Shown: piece after piece, positions 9,201-17,800 of the stretch | Position numbering within the stretch: the first letter of the stretch is position 1 | Layout of the letters: each line of letters starts with the position of its first letter | Assembly (NCBI GenBank): GCA_001275005.1 | Contig: JWZX01000682.1 | Span: 1-19,043, forward strand | DNA from: Chrysochromulina tobinii | Lineage: Eukaryota; Haptophyta; Prymnesiales; Chrysochromulinaceae | DNA length: 19,043 bases | Direction of reading: 5' to 3' | The notes under the pieces: model-generated | Told to the model about the DNA's origin: nothing | Seen by the model: only the letters and a program-made list of their open reading frames with translations | Databases searched by the model: none | Translations under genes and position numbers: made by a program

Positions 9201-12200
9201 CGCCGTCCGACTTGCTTTGCCGCTTCGGCGCCGTCGTCGCGCCTGCGACGTTTGTGCACTCGACATCGATCTCGTGCTACGCTCCGTCTGTGACGACCCT
9301 CGGTCAAGTGGCGCTCGACTTGTCCGACGACGGCGGACGCTCGTGGCCCACCGCCACCGCTCCGTCGAGTGCGAAGACGGCCGTGCCGAGCTCGATGCAG
9401 TTCGTGTACTACGATTCGGCAGTGCCGCCCACGCTCTCGTCCGCCGCACCCGCGGGCGCGTCCGTGGCGGGCGGCACTGCGCTCACGCTCTACGGCACGA
9501 ATTTCGTGCCGCCGCGCGGCTACACCGCCCCCTCGGCCCGCGCGTCGTGCGTCTTCACCGCCGACGGCGCGATGCTCGCGAGCACGCCAGCGAGCTTTGG
9601 CTCGTTTGGGCACGTGGCCTGCTCCTCGCCTGCCGCCGCGAGCTCGAAGACCGACGCGACCCTCAGGGTCGTCTCAGCCGACGGCCTCTCCTCTTTGGGA
9701 ATCCCCTTCACATTCTACGACGCAAGCGTGCCTCCCGCCCTCGTCTCGGTCACACCGGCCGGCCTGCCGCTTGGGAGCCGGCCTGTCACGTTGCAAGTGC
9801 ACGGGCGCGGCTTCGCCCCCGTGGGCCTGCAGTGCCATTTTGGCAGGATGGTACCGACACCCGCGACCTTTGCCACCGCCTCACTCGTGCTCTGCAAGTC
9901 GCCCGGCGACGATGCCGGGTTCAGCGGCCCAATTTCGCTGCCGCTCGTCGTCAGCCGCGACGGTGTCCGCTCCGATTTTCGCCTTGACGGCAATGCCGCC
10001 GACGCCGACGTCGACGCCGCAACGAGCGTGTCTCTGACCTTCTTTGAGCCGGACGCTATCCCGTCGACGACGAGCGCGCGCCCGCTAGCGGTCGACGTGC
10101 ACGGCGGCACTACGCTCCTCCTTCATGGCACGGGGTTTCGTCCCGGAGGCTCCGAGATGAGGTGTACCATCGGCGGCTTGCACGTGCCCGCGCACTTCAT
10201 CTCGCTCACTGAGGCGCGATGTGACGCCCCAATGGGTGAACCCACCTGGGCCGGCTCCGCAGCGACGGTGCCCGTGTGCCTCGTGTACCACGACGGCGAC
10301 AGCGGCCAGTGCGGCGCGCGCGTCACCTACAGTGATCCCACGGCCCCACCCGAGTTGATTGCGGTCTCGCCACGGTTGCTGACCCTCGGCTCGTCGGCCG
10401 TCATCTCGCTAAGCGGTGCCAATTTCGCACCGACTGGTGCGCAGCTCGTGTGCCGCTTCGGCGGCCGCTCCGCCTCGCCCGTGCCCGCCTCGTTTGTGAG
10501 CGGCGATCAGGTGCTCTGCAACGCGCCGCCCGCAACGAGCCCGGCCACCACCACGCTCCAGATCTCCACCGACGGCGGCGCGAGCTTCTCGAGCGGGCTG
10601 CCGTTTGCCTACTACGATGCGACGCGCCCCGCGGAACTAGAGCGCGTGTGGCCACCCGTCGCTGGCCTGAAGGCACAAACCCGGCTGATGCTCACCGGCA
10701 TCAACTTTGGGCCGACCGACGCGTTCGCGTGCCACTTCGGCGCGCTCCCGCCTACGGCAGCGACGTACATCAACTCCTCGGCCGCCGTGTGCCACGCGCC
10801 CGCCTCGCCGACGGTCCAGTCGGTCGCCCTCTCCCTCACCCTCGACGGCACTACATGGTCGACGCGCACGTCCGACTTCACCTTCTACGACACCAGCGCG
10901 CCGCCCGCGGTCGAGGCCCTCTCGCGCGCCTTTGGCCGCGCCGACGGGGAGGACGGCGAACTGCTGACGCTCACCGGCTCCAATTTTGCGCCCACCGGCG
11001 CGGCGCTGCGCTGCCTCTTTGCGCCGCTGCCGGATGCAGGCGCCGTCGCGAGCGAGGGCGCGGATGGCGACGAGAACGAGTTTGAAGGTCAGCCCGAACG
11101 CGCCTATCTGGGCTCCGGCCGCTTCCAGCGCCAGCCGGGTGCGCCAGTGTCGGCTGCGGCCACTTTCATCTCGATCACCCAGATCCGGTGTGCCGCGCCC
11201 ATGACGGCACGCCCGTCCACCGCCGCGGTCTCGGCGAGCACCGACGGCGTGAGCTTCGGGCGCTCCACCGCCAACTATACGTACTACGACCCGAAGCTCA
11301 CGCCCGTCGTCTCGCGCGTCGCGCCCGCGTACGGCGCGTACCTGTCGTCGACGGCTGTGACCGTGTACGGGCTCAACTTTGCACCAACCAGCTTGGGGCT
11401 GCACGTGCGCTTTGGCGACCTCGGCGTGAGCCGCGCGACCTTCGTCTCGTCGTCGATGGCGCTCGCGCGCACACCTATCCCATCCGCGGGTATCGAGTCG
11501 CTCTCGGTACCTGTCGAGGTGGCGCTCACGCCCGACGGCTTTGGCTCCGTGCCCTCTATTGCGGCGGTCGCCACGCCGGCGCTCTTCTCCTTCCACAACC
11601 CCTTCTCGCCGCCGCGGATCACGCAGATCAGCCCCACGAACCACCGGTGCGGCGACGGCGGCGCGTACGTGCGCGATGTGCGCACCAACGAGCGCATCGA
11701 GGTCGCGCGGCATGCGGTCGTCACCATCGAGGGCGCCAACTTTGCGCCAATGAAGCGGCTGAGCTGCAACTACCGGCGCACGGGCGAGACGCTCTTCGAG
11801 CAGTTTGAGCACTCGGTGCCCGCCTTTTTCCGCTCGGCGAGCGAGATCCGCTGCCCGATCCCTGCGATCACTTATGCGGACGACGGCAGCACGCGTACGT
11901 TGCAGATGTTCTTCTCCGTCTCCAACGACGGGGAGAATTACCGCTGGTCCAACTTTGTGTTCACGTACGAGGGCGGCTGCGAGCTGCCCACGTTCACGCA
12001 CAGGATGTACAGGATCGTATACTCGCTGCTGAGCCTCCTTGCCGTCATCGTCGCGCTGCTGCTCGTGCTCGTCGTGTGCCGGCGCAACACAACGGTGCGC
12101 GCCCTGAACAAGGTCCTCTTCCGCGCGGTCGGCCTGCTGCCCGACGGTGCCGATGGTGCCGACGGCTCCGATAATGCCGGCTTCGTGGGCTACTTTTTCT

Positions 12201-14191
12201 CGCCGCGAGCGTCGCCCACAAAGGGCGACGGCGGCGGCGGTGGCCAGTGGCAGCGGCTCGTCGAGGAGGATGAGGAGGCTGGGGCTCCGGATGAGCGGAA
12301 ACGGCGCCTCCTCGGCACAGGGACGCTCGAGGTGAGCATCCAGCGTGCCACGCGCCTGATGGCGGGCGACGCGGAGACGGGCCTCTCCGATCCGTACGTG
12401 TTACTCCAGATGAGTGGACAGCAAGACTGGCGCACCAGGGTCGTGCCGCGCACGCTCGACCCGATCTGGAATGAGTCGCATCGCGTCGTGGTGGGCACGC
12501 TCAAAACGGTGCTCCAGTCTTCGTTAACCCTGACGGTGATGGACCAGGACATCGGGCGCGACGCGGACAACTACCTGGGCGAGCTGGGCGTCGACCTGCA
12601 GCCGCTGCGCGATCGTGAGCGGATTATCCTCGAGCGCATGCCTCTCACGGCTGGCGGTGAGGGCACCATCACGGTTGAGGTGCGATGGATCCCCGACGCT
12701 TCTCCCGCCGCGCGTCAGCTCTTCAGCAGGACTGCCTCGGCGCAGCGCGGCAGCCGTGCCGATGAAACGTTCAAGGACTGGTGGGAGGCAGCCTCGCCGG
12801 TGCTCGGAGGCGCCTTCGATAAGATGAAGAGCGCGGTCAGCGAGGCCTCGCCCGTGATCGCGGCTAAGGTGAAGAGCTTCGTCGGTCTTGATGCCGAGGG
12901 TCAGCCGGTCGGCGCCGATGCCGCCTCGGACCACGTGCCGGCGGCAGCGCCGCCGCCGCCAGCGCCGCCGCCGCCGCCGCCAGCGCCGCCGCTGCCGGAG
13001 GCGGTACCCACAAGCACACAGCCGTTGGGTCGCTCGCAGCCGCCAACGGCGGAGCGTTTACGTCAGCGGGGTACTCTCGAGGTGATGATCCTGAGCGCGG
13101 AAGGGCTGGTCGGTGGCGTGGCCGGTGCGCCGCCGAGTCCGATGGTCTCTTTGAAGCTCGGCGGGCGCAAGCTGTGGAAGAGCTCCGTACAGCGCTCAGC
13201 CAACCCCGACTGGGGCGAGGTGATGGCGGTCGAGGGGACCGTTGGTGAGCTGATCGCCGAACCGATGATCCTCAAGCTCATCGACCGCGATGCGCCTTCG
13301 TCGAGTGCGACCTCGGCGCAAGACGCCGTGGGAGGCCTCGCGGTGAGCCTCGCACCGCTCACGACGGCGTCTGCGATCGACTTTTTCCAGCAGCAGCTCG
13401 GGGCACCCGCGCCGCGCGGCACGACTATCTCGTTTACGGTCACGTTTGCGCCCGCGCCGCCGCGCCCGCCGCCGCCGCTCACAGTCCTCTCTCCTCCGCC
13501 CGCTGCCTCACCCAACCCTTCGGTGGCCGCGAGCACGGCCACCTCGGTGGCAGCCTCCCCCTCGAAGCTGGCCTCGACGCAGGACCGCGGCCAGGGCCGC
13601 ATCAGCACGCCCCCCGCGTCGGCGATCGCCGAGACGAGGAGGGCGGCCGCAGCGGCGGTCGCAGCAGCGGTCGCAGCAGCGGGCGCACCCGAGGACACGG
13701 CTGCCGGCACGCCCACGCCCGTGCCTGGGACCCCAAGCCGGCCGAGTCTCACTGGGACACTCGAGGTGCACCTGGTGCGCGCGAACGAGCTCATGTCGTC
13801 GGATTCCAACGGCATGTCCGACCCGTACGTGACGCTCAAGGTGGGCAAGCACAAAGCGTGGAAGTCGTCGGTGCAGCAGAAGACGATCCACCCTGTGTGG
13901 GACGAGACGATGCGCATGGAGCACGTACGCCTTGATGAGGTGTGCGAGTCCATCCTGCAGATCAAGGTCTTCGACAAGGACTTTTTGGGCATGGGCGATG
14001 ATCGGCTCGGGAACAAGCGCTTGCCGCTCTTTGCCCTCGCGCGCGAGCCCAACTACATGCTGCAGCTCCTCGACGAGCCGCTCGATGACGCCACTTGCGG
14101 CACCATCACGGTGCTCGTGCGCTTCGTCCCTGATGGTTCGTTGGCTGCGCCGCCGCCCGAGACCGAGGCGAATGAAGTCTCCGCCCCTTAA
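6209..14191 (+). CDS. Giant type I membrane protein: 18 IPT/TIG-like domains, one TM helix, three C2 domains
   Basis: The product is 2660 residues. The ATG at 6209 opens a hydrophobic signal peptide (MRLLLFLPTAVAAAQS), which supports this start. Residues 17 to about 1925 hold 18 successive IPT/TIG-like immunoglobulin folds. Each has the pattern xPxxG..L.L.G.NFAP...C.FG....A.FVS...I.C.AP and most end in F-Y-D-x-x-x-P-P. A hydrophobic helix at about 1936-1957 is followed by Arg-Arg, giving an outside-in topology. The cytoplasmic part has C2 domains at about 2038-2145, 2288-2388 and 2516-2610, joined by Pro/Ala-rich linkers. C2-1 and C2-3 carry the SDPYV and DxD loops expected to bind calcium and acidic lipids; C2-2 has lost them. 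In known proteins, TIG arrays mediate adhesion or ligand binding (plexins, fibrocystin) and C2 domains bind membranes. A calcium-responsive surface receptor or adhesion protein is therefore likely (inference). Third codon positions are very GC-rich. No intron is apparent. Confidence 0.92.
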   Translation: MRLLLFLPTAVAAAQSLRVTPAVVDVHGGVEIELARDGSAFESPVHGEVHCLFGVDSVPGGLHPDGRSIVCTVPPAPGGQLGTVDVSVRIDPLPDDQGSATVVYYDASSLPVISEVRPHSAEGASPSHVRVFGSNFAPLSHTMRCSFGEDGPTDASYVSPTELACASPEVPNGPSHSVDLRVSLDGRLFSAPGAETFTFTNMRVPPSLSRLSPQIGPVSGGIELTLVGLGFSPAHGRLQCLFEGLQATAASFDSTERVRCASPAVSSSAKGPVRSVDVAVGAVGGEPPVSSSLPFTFYDPARPPSISEVVPAYGDVHAPPSIVLHGAGFAPVGDRLVCRFGGAQLTAATFVSTSSIRCAAPPASALTVGRVSVMAAIDGGAALPRKGSPAEIAAASLLIYDASEPPVASSVTPVFASVGGGAVLTVSGANFAPTRHLGCVFEQVGLTPATLLDASTLRCAAPPTTAPLTTKLAVTLDHLTLSVPAIPFTFHDPEAGALVSAVHPPFVHYAGGTPLEVRVHNYDPTADVAACVFYLPAHTDGAIAPALATAATHTMGETVRCLSPHAPRSSVGSVRLRLWAARAAELSQGARTSDGLLQEALDAASAPERAPQFVLSAGSVPLTLYDMERPPTATRLVPRYAGLPTDGSPVDVLVLGTNFAPTDLGLVCQIDERGSGGPARFVNGTAVSCSVPLPDAPKDTTVRVSADGGVTWSAALPFTFYDPDTAPVVLASPAAVDVAALAASGGQARLSLWGSNFAPTDGLRCGFGSFDDHGAQESVVATFVSATEIECLAPSHWWGVARVRATHDGGQYWSEAGPSITPYNTSQQGLITSVEPAALPVDESGSGGVSLRGKHFFRPAVDGGKSSAAALRVCRFVPLPAESLGARRRASTHTHTHTIHASPSTSLAPAAAPSTVVSPATIFDDTHARCATPTALQPQTAAVSLSLDGGVTFGTAAIVTFYDDSSPPTLLSATPTDGERSQATLVTLRGFNFNPPKAPSDLLCRFGAVVAPATFVHSTSISCYAPSVTTLGQVALDLSDDGGRSWPTATAPSSAKTAVPSSMQFVYYDSAVPPTLSSAAPAGASVAGGTALTLYGTNFVPPRGYTAPSARASCVFTADGAMLASTPASFGSFGHVACSSPAAASSKTDATLRVVSADGLSSLGIPFTFYDASVPPALVSVTPAGLPLGSRPVTLQVHGRGFAPVGLQCHFGRMVPTPATFATASLVLCKSPGDDAGFSGPISLPLVVSRDGVRSDFRLDGNAADADVDAATSVSLTFFEPDAIPSTTSARPLAVDVHGGTTLLLHGTGFRPGGSEMRCTIGGLHVPAHFISLTEARCDAPMGEPTWAGSAATVPVCLVYHDGDSGQCGARVTYSDPTAPPELIAVSPRLLTLGSSAVISLSGANFAPTGAQLVCRFGGRSASPVPASFVSGDQVLCNAPPATSPATTTLQISTDGGASFSSGLPFAYYDATRPAELERVWPPVAGLKAQTRLMLTGINFGPTDAFACHFGALPPTAATYINSSAAVCHAPASPTVQSVALSLTLDGTTWSTRTSDFTFYDTSAPPAVEALSRAFGRADGEDGELLTLTGSNFAPTGAALRCLFAPLPDAGAVASEGADGDENEFEGQPERAYLGSGRFQRQPGAPVSAAATFISITQIRCAAPMTARPSTAAVSASTDGVSFGRSTANYTYYDPKLTPVVSRVAPAYGAYLSSTAVTVYGLNFAPTSLGLHVRFGDLGVSRATFVSSSMALARTPIPSAGIESLSVPVEVALTPDGFGSVPSIAAVATPALFSFHNPFSPPRITQISPTNHRCGDGGAYVRDVRTNERIEVARHAVVTIEGANFAPMKRLSCNYRRTGETLFEQFEHSVPAFFRSASEIRCPIPAITYADDGSTRTLQMFFSVSNDGENYRWSNFVFTYEGGCELPTFTHRMYRIVYSLLSLLAVIVALLLVLVVCRRNTTVRALNKVLFRAVGLLPDGADGADGSDNAGFVGYFFSPRASPTKGDGGGGGQWQRLVEEDEEAGAPDERKRRLLGTGTLEVSIQRATRLMAGDAETGLSDPYVLLQMSGQQDWRTRVVPRTLDPIWNESHRVVVGTLKTVLQSSLTLTVMDQDIGRDADNYLGELGVDLQPLRDRERIILERMPLTAGGEGTITVEVRWIPDASPAARQLFSRTASAQRGSRADETFKDWWEAASPVLGGAFDKMKSAVSEASPVIAAKVKSFVGLDAEGQPVGADAASDHVPAAAPPPPAPPPPPPAPPLPEAVPTSTQPLGRSQPPTAERLRQRGTLEVMILSAEGLVGGVAGAPPSPMVSLKLGGRKLWKSSVQRSANPDWGEVMAVEGTVGELIAEPMILKLIDRDAPSSSATSAQDAVGGLAVSLAPLTTASAIDFFQQQLGAPAPRGTTISFTVTFAPAPPRPPPPLTVLSPPPAASPNPSVAASTATSVAASPSKLASTQDRGQGRISTPPASAIAETRRAAAAAVAAAVAAAGAPEDTAAGTPTPVPGTPSRPSLTGTLEVHLVRANELMSSDSNGMSDPYVTLKVGKHKAWKSSVQQKTIHPVWDETMRMEHVRLDEVCESILQIKVFDKDFLGMGDDRLGNKRLPLFALAREPNYMLQLLDEPLDDATCGTITVLVRFVPDGSLAAPPPETEANEVSAP
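6257..11983 (+). repeat. Array of 18 IPT/TIG-like domain repeats
   Basis: By reading the punctuating F-Y-D-x-x-x-P-P linkers, the repeats start at residues 17, 112, 207, 305, 407, 499, 632, 728, 830, 969, 1075, 1177, 1286, 1382, 1476, 1567, 1700 and 1803. Most are 91-109 residues long. Repeats 6, 9 and 16 are about 133-139 because of inserted low-complexity loops. Seventeen repeats carry one Cys in the first motif (C-x-F-G) and one in the second (C-x-A-P). Repeat 17 lacks both. The copies are too diverged for a recent expansion. Confidence 0.85.
8881..8900 (+). repeat. (CA)10 microsatellite inside coding sequence
   Basis: Ten uninterrupted CA dinucleotides encode alternating Thr-His (residues about 892-898) within an inserted loop of TIG repeat 9. 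The reading frame passes through it intact and rejoins the repeat pattern at VVSPATIFDDTHARCATP. Gain or loss of a single CA would shift the frame about 1,045 codons before the membrane helix. Confidence 0.95.
12942..12995 (+). repeat. Trinucleotide-rich Pro/Ala linker
   Basis: CCG/GCC-type triplets encode a Pro run broken by single Ala residues in the linker between C2 domains 1 and 2. It looks like a triplet-repeat expansion and suggests a flexible or SH3/WW-type binding linker (inference). Confidence 0.7.
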
Positions 14192-14326
14192 CGCCCACGA
14201 CGGCGTCCCCTTGACGGCGCCCGAGACCGAGGCGAATGAAGTCTCCGCCCCTTAACGCCCACGACGGCGTCCCCTTGACGAATGAAGTCTCCGCCCCTTA
14301 ACGCCCACGACGGCGTCCCCTTGACG
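14153..14326 (+). repeat. Three perfect 46-bp tandem copies spanning the stop codon
   Basis: The 46-bp core, starting AATGAAGTCT and ending CCCCTTGACG, occurs without mismatch at 14171-14216, 14235-14280 and 14281-14326. An 18-bp segment (CCCGAGACCGAGGCG plus flank) precedes copies 1 and 2, at 14153-14170 and 14217-14234, and is absent before copy 3. The spacings are therefore 64 and 46 bp. Copy 1 encodes the last residues ANEVSAP and the TAA stop (14189-14191) of the giant membrane protein. Neither period is a multiple of three, so each copy sits in a different frame. Confidence 0.95.
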
Positions 14327-14898
14327 GCGCCACCGCCTTCGGCGCCGCCGATCGCATGGACTCGGATCCGCGAATACGTATCAGCCCCCGGGCGAGAGGC
14401 CCCACTCCCCTTCCCCACAGCCGCCTCGCTGCCGTCAGAGAGCCATGAGCACGCAAGGCGCGGTTAGGCGCGGTCCCAAAAGGGTTGAAGCCGTGGGCAC
14501 CGCGCAGCCACAGGTCCAGGAGTGAAAAGGGGTGAATGCGTGTCCGGTGGCGGTGCTGGGATGTTCGTTGAACTCATGAAGATCTCGATTTCGATGTTTG
14601 GTGGCGAAAGAAACACGCACAGCTCAACGCACCGCAGCGGTGCGTACTTCACGGTGGTACGGACGCCGCACTGAAATTTGTATACGACCGGAACGGCATC
14701 ACAGTCTATGCACTATCCGCAATCCGGGGTACGGGTAGAAGTCGACATGCAAGGACACCGGAGACCAGACCGTGCGGTGTATACACATTGCGGTATCCAC
14801 ACAATGTGTGCGGCCAACGTCGATACTTCGTGAGCGCTCAGCGCCCATGGCAGCGCCCCTCCAACCAAGCCCCTCCCTCGTTCTCTCGAGCCTCGTGC
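14192..14898. other. Convergent intergenic region
   Basis: This 707-bp stretch lies between the stop codons of the giant membrane-protein gene (+) and the PHD-GNAT-methyltransferase gene (-). It begins with the last two copies of the 46-bp repeat. The rest shows only short open frames without recognisable features, and an 8-bp inverted repeat at 14783-14809. No AATAAA is visible for either gene, and no RNA gene is recognised. Confidence 0.5.
14783..14809. repeat. 8-bp inverted repeat, 11-base loop
   Basis: ACACATTG at 14783-14790 pairs perfectly with CAATGTGT at 14802-14809. It lies in the convergent intergenic region and could be a 3'-UTR hairpin, but an arm this short may occur by chance. 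Confidence 0.3.
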
Positions 14899-17800
14899 TC
14901 AGGCAGGCACGCTGTCGTTGCGACGCTTTGAGCATGCCTTTTCGACATGAGACTGCAGGAAGACGACAAGATCAGGCGGGAACCTGGCCGCATCAGTTGT
15001 CGGTCCGGCATCGCGGCCAAGCTGCTTGTGGCAGGCAGGGCCTACCTTGCAAGGAGTTTCCTCGCTGCAGATCTTCTCTCCATTTTCTAGCTCCTTGATC
15101 AAGCTCTCGATATTTGTCCAGAAGAATGTAGGCTTCTCGTACTCCATCCCAAACTTGCAGTACGTCAGCTCCACTTGAGTTGCGCCAATTCCGCCATGAT
15201 CCACAGGGACCTGCATCATCTTGAAGTGGATGAGCTTCTGCGCGTTCCCAACTGGGGCCTCCACAGTAAATTTGAAATCACTGTTGCCAGAGCGGCGCCG
15301 CTGGTTTTGACACACGTCCAAGATCCACTGTAGATCGCTATTGTACTCTTTGCAGCAATCGTCGTAGCCGAGAAACGCAACTGGCATGTCGGTTTCTTTG
15401 CGCGGGTGCGCGGAGCCTGCTGCCCTGCTCACTGAGGTGCACTGTGGGCTGAAATGCGCGTAGTCGAGAGTGGGAAGGTCCTCAGGCTTGATGTCGCGGC
15501 ACATGCAGAGTTCAAAGTAGACCGTGGCCTTCGAATTGGCCGCTGCCTGGCGCATCTGCGCTGCAGCCTCACCCGGCGGAGCGCCCACGCGCGGCTGAGT
15601 GAGCACATCGTTGTAATCAGGCGCTTTGCAGTCGCGCTCTATGATGAGCACCTCCGCACCCGACGAGTTGCAGCACTGAGTGGCAAGGCGGCCGGAGCCG
15701 GCAAAGGCCTCCATGATGCGCATCTTTCGCAGCGTCGTTCTCCGGCAAGGGAAGACCCTATTAGGCTGAACTGTGGGCCGCCTGACAGCAGCAGCAGGCG
15801 TGGCAGTTGCAGCCTCCTCATCGTCGTTTGCTGCTTGCCCCGCTGCACGCGGCGCCACGCACAGCGCCTCAGCCTCGCCCTCCTGCCCCAATGGGCCGTG
15901 GACCGCGCCATTTGCTGCGTCATCCACTTCTCCGCCAGCCGCCCCAGCCTCATCCTCTTCGCCCTCCTGCCCCAATGGGCCGTGGACCGCGCCATTTGCT
16001 GCGTCATCCACTTCTCCGCCAGCCGCCCCAGCCTCAGCATCCTCTTCGCCCTCCTGCCCCAACGGGCCGTGGACCGCGCCATTTGCTGCGTCATCAACTT
16101 CTCCGTCAGCCGTCCCAGCCTCATCCTCCTCTTCTTCTTCGCAAGATGCGCACGCGCTCCGCTTAATCGTCTTGGAACGCTTCTGATTCGTGCTGACTGC
16201 GATCATTGGGCGCTTGGACGTGGCTCCTGCACTGGTCGGTGGTAGTGGTGCGTCAGCGGTCACATCATTCAGCACCAGCCACTCACTCACTGGTGCAACC
16301 AGAATCGTGAGTGAGTGGCTGGCGTTCCTGCGCTCCTCGACAGCATCCTGGAATACGGTCCAGGGCAACATAAAGGACGGCGGCAAAGAGTTCAGGCCCA
16401 TGTGCTTCATCAATCCGTCGAGATGCCCAAACGCCTGGTTTCGCCTACCCTGCAGCTCGAAGCCGCCCTTCAGCACCCACCAGTTGCGCGGCTGCTCAAT
16501 GCGCTTATCGCTCAATATCATCACCTCGGGTATCACGCGTGCACGGCAGTGTCTAAAGATCTCGCTCACGAGCCTAGTAGCTACGCCTTGCTTCTCGTAA
16601 GACGCCTTGACCGCAAACAGAAGCACCTCGAGCGCAATCGATTTGGAGCGTGAATTGGCGCGCACAATGCATGTGCACGCCGCCGCTATAACCTCCTCGC
16701 CCTGCACAATCAGTGCAAGGCCGAGGTTGTCATGTTGGGAGTCGCCGGCTTGATTGTCCGCAAGCGGCTTGCTCTTCCCAGGCCGATAGTTGATCGCAAC
16801 CTTCCCGAACTTGGACAAACCCAGTAGGCCCGGTACCAGCGCTTTGAACCACTCAACGTGGCCGAAGCGCTCTTCAAGCACGTCCTTCGCGCCCTGCAAG
16901 AGCTCTGGCTGCGTCTGCTTGAGGTCCTTGATCGTCTCGACGACTCCCTTTGCCCAACTTGGGATGTAATGCGACTCGTTCACCTCGTCGCTGGCCACCT
17001 CATTGTCCTCTTGCTGCACCTGGCGCAGCTCCTTCTCGTCATCCTCGCTGACAGCGGGCATGCGCGGACAATGCGGCATGTGCGTCTTAAGTCTCTTGAA
17101 CGCCTGATGGCACCAAAGGCACGGGGAGGTTGCCGGCGCTCCTGCCGGCGCTCCCTCCGGCGGTTCCCTCGCCGCCTGCACCGGCTGCCCCTCCTCAGCT
17201 GCAGCTTCCTTGTCCTGATAGACACCATCCTCCCCCTGCAGCGTCGATGTGCTCGGGCGCGCATGAAGCTTGCAATTGCCCGGGTGTTCGAAACCACGCC
17301 CACACCGCGAATGTATGTAGCAGTGATCGAGTTCGCGGCATTTTTCTATACTCGGGTCATCCTCTGCATCCGGCGTTCCCTCCGTGATGCGCTTGCGATT
17401 TGGTAGTCGCTGGAGCTTCTTATGAGTCCCATAAGGCCGAAGGCGCACGACATCGCACACCAGCTCTTCCAAGACCTCGCGAGTCTTTGGATCGAGGAGA
17501 TCAACGTTGAAGTGCCCAATGGCCATCTTCTTCGCAATGCGAGCCATCTGCCATGCACCGTCAAAAAGCACTTCCACCTCACTCGTACTTGGCAACAAAT
17601 CCAGCCACGTCAACGGGGGCGGCGCCGGTCGTGTTCGCACTGTGCTGCGCATCTGCTGCTGCGACTTGAAGGCTCGCACCTCAAACCAGGTCGCAAAGGG
17701 TGGAATGAACAGGCCAGAGCCGGCGACACCAAAAGGATCGCTCTGGTGCTTGGCATGTGGCCAGGGCACGTTACGCACCCACTCAACGCCCTCGCTACTC

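Noticed and set aside
10637-12001. A 454-codon open frame on the minus strand inside the giant membrane-protein gene
   Set aside because: It is Arg/Gly/Ala-rich without motifs and lies opposite well-conserved TIG repeats. Long antisense frames are expected where codons end in G or C. The same reasoning applies to minus-strand frames at 8438-9613, 13063-14052 and 759-1670.
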